64,000 nucleotides of DNA from Thermococcus litoralis DSM 5473. Its GTDB lineage: Archaea; Methanobacteriota_B; Thermococci; Thermococcales; Thermococcaceae. The stretch is taken from positions 546,280 to 610,279 of the forward strand of contig NC_022084.1 in assembly GCF_000246985.2 (NCBI RefSeq), in the 5' to 3' direction. The notes below the pieces were generated by a model, which was not told the origin of the DNA, did not search any database, and saw only the letters and a list, made by a program, of their open reading frames with translations. Position 1 is the first letter of the stretch. Each line of letters begins with the position of its first letter. Position numbers and translations under genes: made by a program. Below, one piece after another: positions 63,209 through 64,000 of the stretch.

Positions 63209-63586
63209 ATGAAAAAATACATTGCCGCAGTTATAGTTTTGTTTTTGGCATCTATGGTAGCTCCATTGACAACAGCTACTGGAGAAAATAGCAACTCCCG
63301 AATAGGATCTCTTCAGTACTTTTATTACCTAAGATACAATGAGGGAATAGAGAAATTTGACGAACTCTACAACAAAAGCATAGAGCTTGGAGTAAGTGAA
63401 GAGACACTAGAAATGGTTCTCGAATACAAAGAGATGGCCGAAAAGGAATATGAGCTCGCATGGAAATTTGGGCATCCACTTAAGGGACACATCCAGACCT
63501 TTGTTCATATGAGGAGAGCCTATTTGTACTTGATGGAGGCAATAGAAATCCTTGAAAAAGCTACTGCAGAGTTTGAATCTTCTTGA
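63209..63586 (+). CDS. Small secreted helical protein, function unknown
   Basis: A 125-residue protein with a signal peptide (MKKYIAAVIVLFLASMVAPL, cleavage likely near residues 20-24) followed by about 100 helical, acidic residues with many tyrosines. No cysteine and no known motif. GGGTGAT precedes the ATG. It stands alone with its own promoter. Confidence 0.75.
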   Translation: MKKYIAAVIVLFLASMVAPLTTATGENSNSRIGSLQYFYYLRYNEGIEKFDELYNKSIELGVSEETLEMVLEYKEMAEKEYELAWKFGHPLKGHIQTFVHMRRAYLYLMEAIEILEKATAEFESS

Positions 63587-63625
63587 GATTTTTCAATTTT
63601 TGTCATTTAGTGTTCCTTGAATTAA

Positions 63626-63635
63626 CTTTTTAAAC
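63626..63635 (+). promoter_or_regulatory. TATA box of the DUF424 gene
   Basis: CTTTTTAAAC, centred about 34 bases before the ATG at 63665, with a predicted start about 8 bases from the ATG. Confidence 0.6.
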
Positions 63636-63664
63636 CCTCTCTTCTCTCCTTATTCTGTGATAAC

Positions 63665-63964
63665 ATGAAAATCTATGTCAAGGTCTATCGTGTTCAAGGA
63701 GAAGTTCTTGTTGCCGCATGTGATGAAGAGCTGTTGGGTAAAACCTTCAGAGAAGGCGAGCTCAAATTAGAGGTAAAAGAGAGATTCTACAAAGGTGAAC
63801 TCAGAGAAGTTGAAGAGCTTGAGTCCCTGCTGGAAGAGGCCACAATAGCAAATCTCACCGGAGAGAGGTGCGTAAAAAAAGCCATTGAGCTGGGCTATGT
63901 AGATGAAAAGAGAGTCCTTTACATCCAAGGAGTCCCTCATGCCCAAATGGCAAAGCTGTTATGA
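63665..63964 (+). CDS. DUF424 family protein
   Basis: A 99-residue archaeal protein with the DUF424 pattern: KIYVKVYRVQGEVLVAACDEELLGKTFREGELKLEV followed by the AIELGYVDEKRVLYIQGVPHAQMA C-terminus. Function unknown; often found near translation genes in archaea. Its stop overlaps the next start (ATGA). Confidence 0.85.
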   Translation: MKIYVKVYRVQGEVLVAACDEELLGKTFREGELKLEVKERFYKGELREVEELESLLEEATIANLTGERCVKKAIELGYVDEKRVLYIQGVPHAQMAKLL

Positions 63965-64000
63965 AGAGATACACCATGGAGAGTACTTGGCAACAAGGAT
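63961..64000 (+). CDS. Start of an unidentified gene, cut by the window edge
   Basis: Thirteen codons beginning MKRYTMESTWQQG from an ATG that overlaps the DUF424 stop by four bases. Too short to identify; translational coupling to DUF424 is the only support. Confidence 0.45.
   Translation, partial: MKRYTMESTWQQG

Noticed and set aside
1-64000. CRISPR array
   Set aside because: No regularly spaced direct repeats of 25-40 bases were seen; the only long repeats are the two element copies and paralogous genes.

Overview
The window is archaeal and almost certainly from a Thermococcus (Thermococcales). Evidence: the ribosomal proteins are archaeal types (L14e, L18e, L19e, L32e, L34e, S4e); RNA polymerase subunits D and N, Cbf5, the RNase P protein Rnp1 and aIF1 are present; promoters have BRE/TATA boxes; a cytosolic sulfhydrogenase operon hydBGDA lies beside a formate-hydrogenlyase/Mrp antiporter cluster typical of hydrogen-evolving Thermococcus. 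The host background is fairly AT-rich, as in the low-GC Thermococcus lineages. The species cannot be fixed from the sequence alone.

Positions 1-23,900 (minus strand): a near-continuous translation and secretion super-operon. In transcription order it runs SPOUT methyltransferase, L3, L4, L23, L2, S19, L22, S3, L29, aIF1, Rnp1, S17, L14, L24, S4e, L5, S14, S8, L6, L32e, L19e, L18, S5, L30, L15, SecY; then adenylate kinase, a YidC-like protein, L34e, cytidylate kinase and L14e; then Cbf5, an RsmC-like methyltransferase, tRNA-Ser, S13, S4, S11, RpoD, tRNA-Leu, L18e, L13, S9, RpoN and the start of a tRNA-Pro. Between L14e and Cbf5 the run is broken by a DUF427 gene, a truncated flavin oxidoreductase and a 410-bp transposon-derived element.

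Positions 23,900-44,200: redox and energy block. A maturation protease and hydBGDA (cytosolic NADP-linked hydrogenase) run leftward. From the shared intergenic region a long rightward operon encodes formate dehydrogenase, a 16-Cys ferredoxin-like protein, a membrane-bound group 4 [NiFe] hydrogenase (two antiporter-like subunits, NuoH-like, NuoCD-like, NuoI-like, NuoB-like) and a Mrp-type Na+/H+ antiporter module. Such complexes couple formate oxidation and H2 evolution to ion pumping. A GltB-like NAD(P)H oxidoreductase and a second 16-Cys protein close the block. The hydrogenase/antiporter part is clearly GC-richer than both flanks, and a frameshifted small gene lies at its right edge.

Positions 44,200-56,650: MFS transporter, Rio2 kinase, helical-repeat protein, radical SAM protein (possibly LipS2), second MFS transporter, isoaspartyl peptidase/asparaginase, PhoU-like regulator, two tandem MATE exporters and phosphoenolpyruvate synthase. 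One MATE gene is split by a second copy (405 bp) of the mobile element. Removing that copy at its inferred ends restores a 457-codon frame exactly.

Positions 56,650-64,000: a degraded intergenic stretch with gene remnants, then a surface-polysaccharide-like membrane cluster (anchored protein, two Wzy-like polymerases, a GT-C glycosyltransferase and an N-truncated polymerase paralogue), an M20 amidohydrolase, a small secreted protein, a DUF424 protein and the first codons of another gene.

Most notable: the two small IS200/IS605-type elements. They are composed of conserved hairpins with compensatory changes, share a TTAC flank, and may encode TnpB-guide-like RNAs. Also notable are the composition break around the formate hydrogenlyase block, and two unusual same-strand overlaps (aIF1/rnp1 and RsmC-like/tRNA-Ser).
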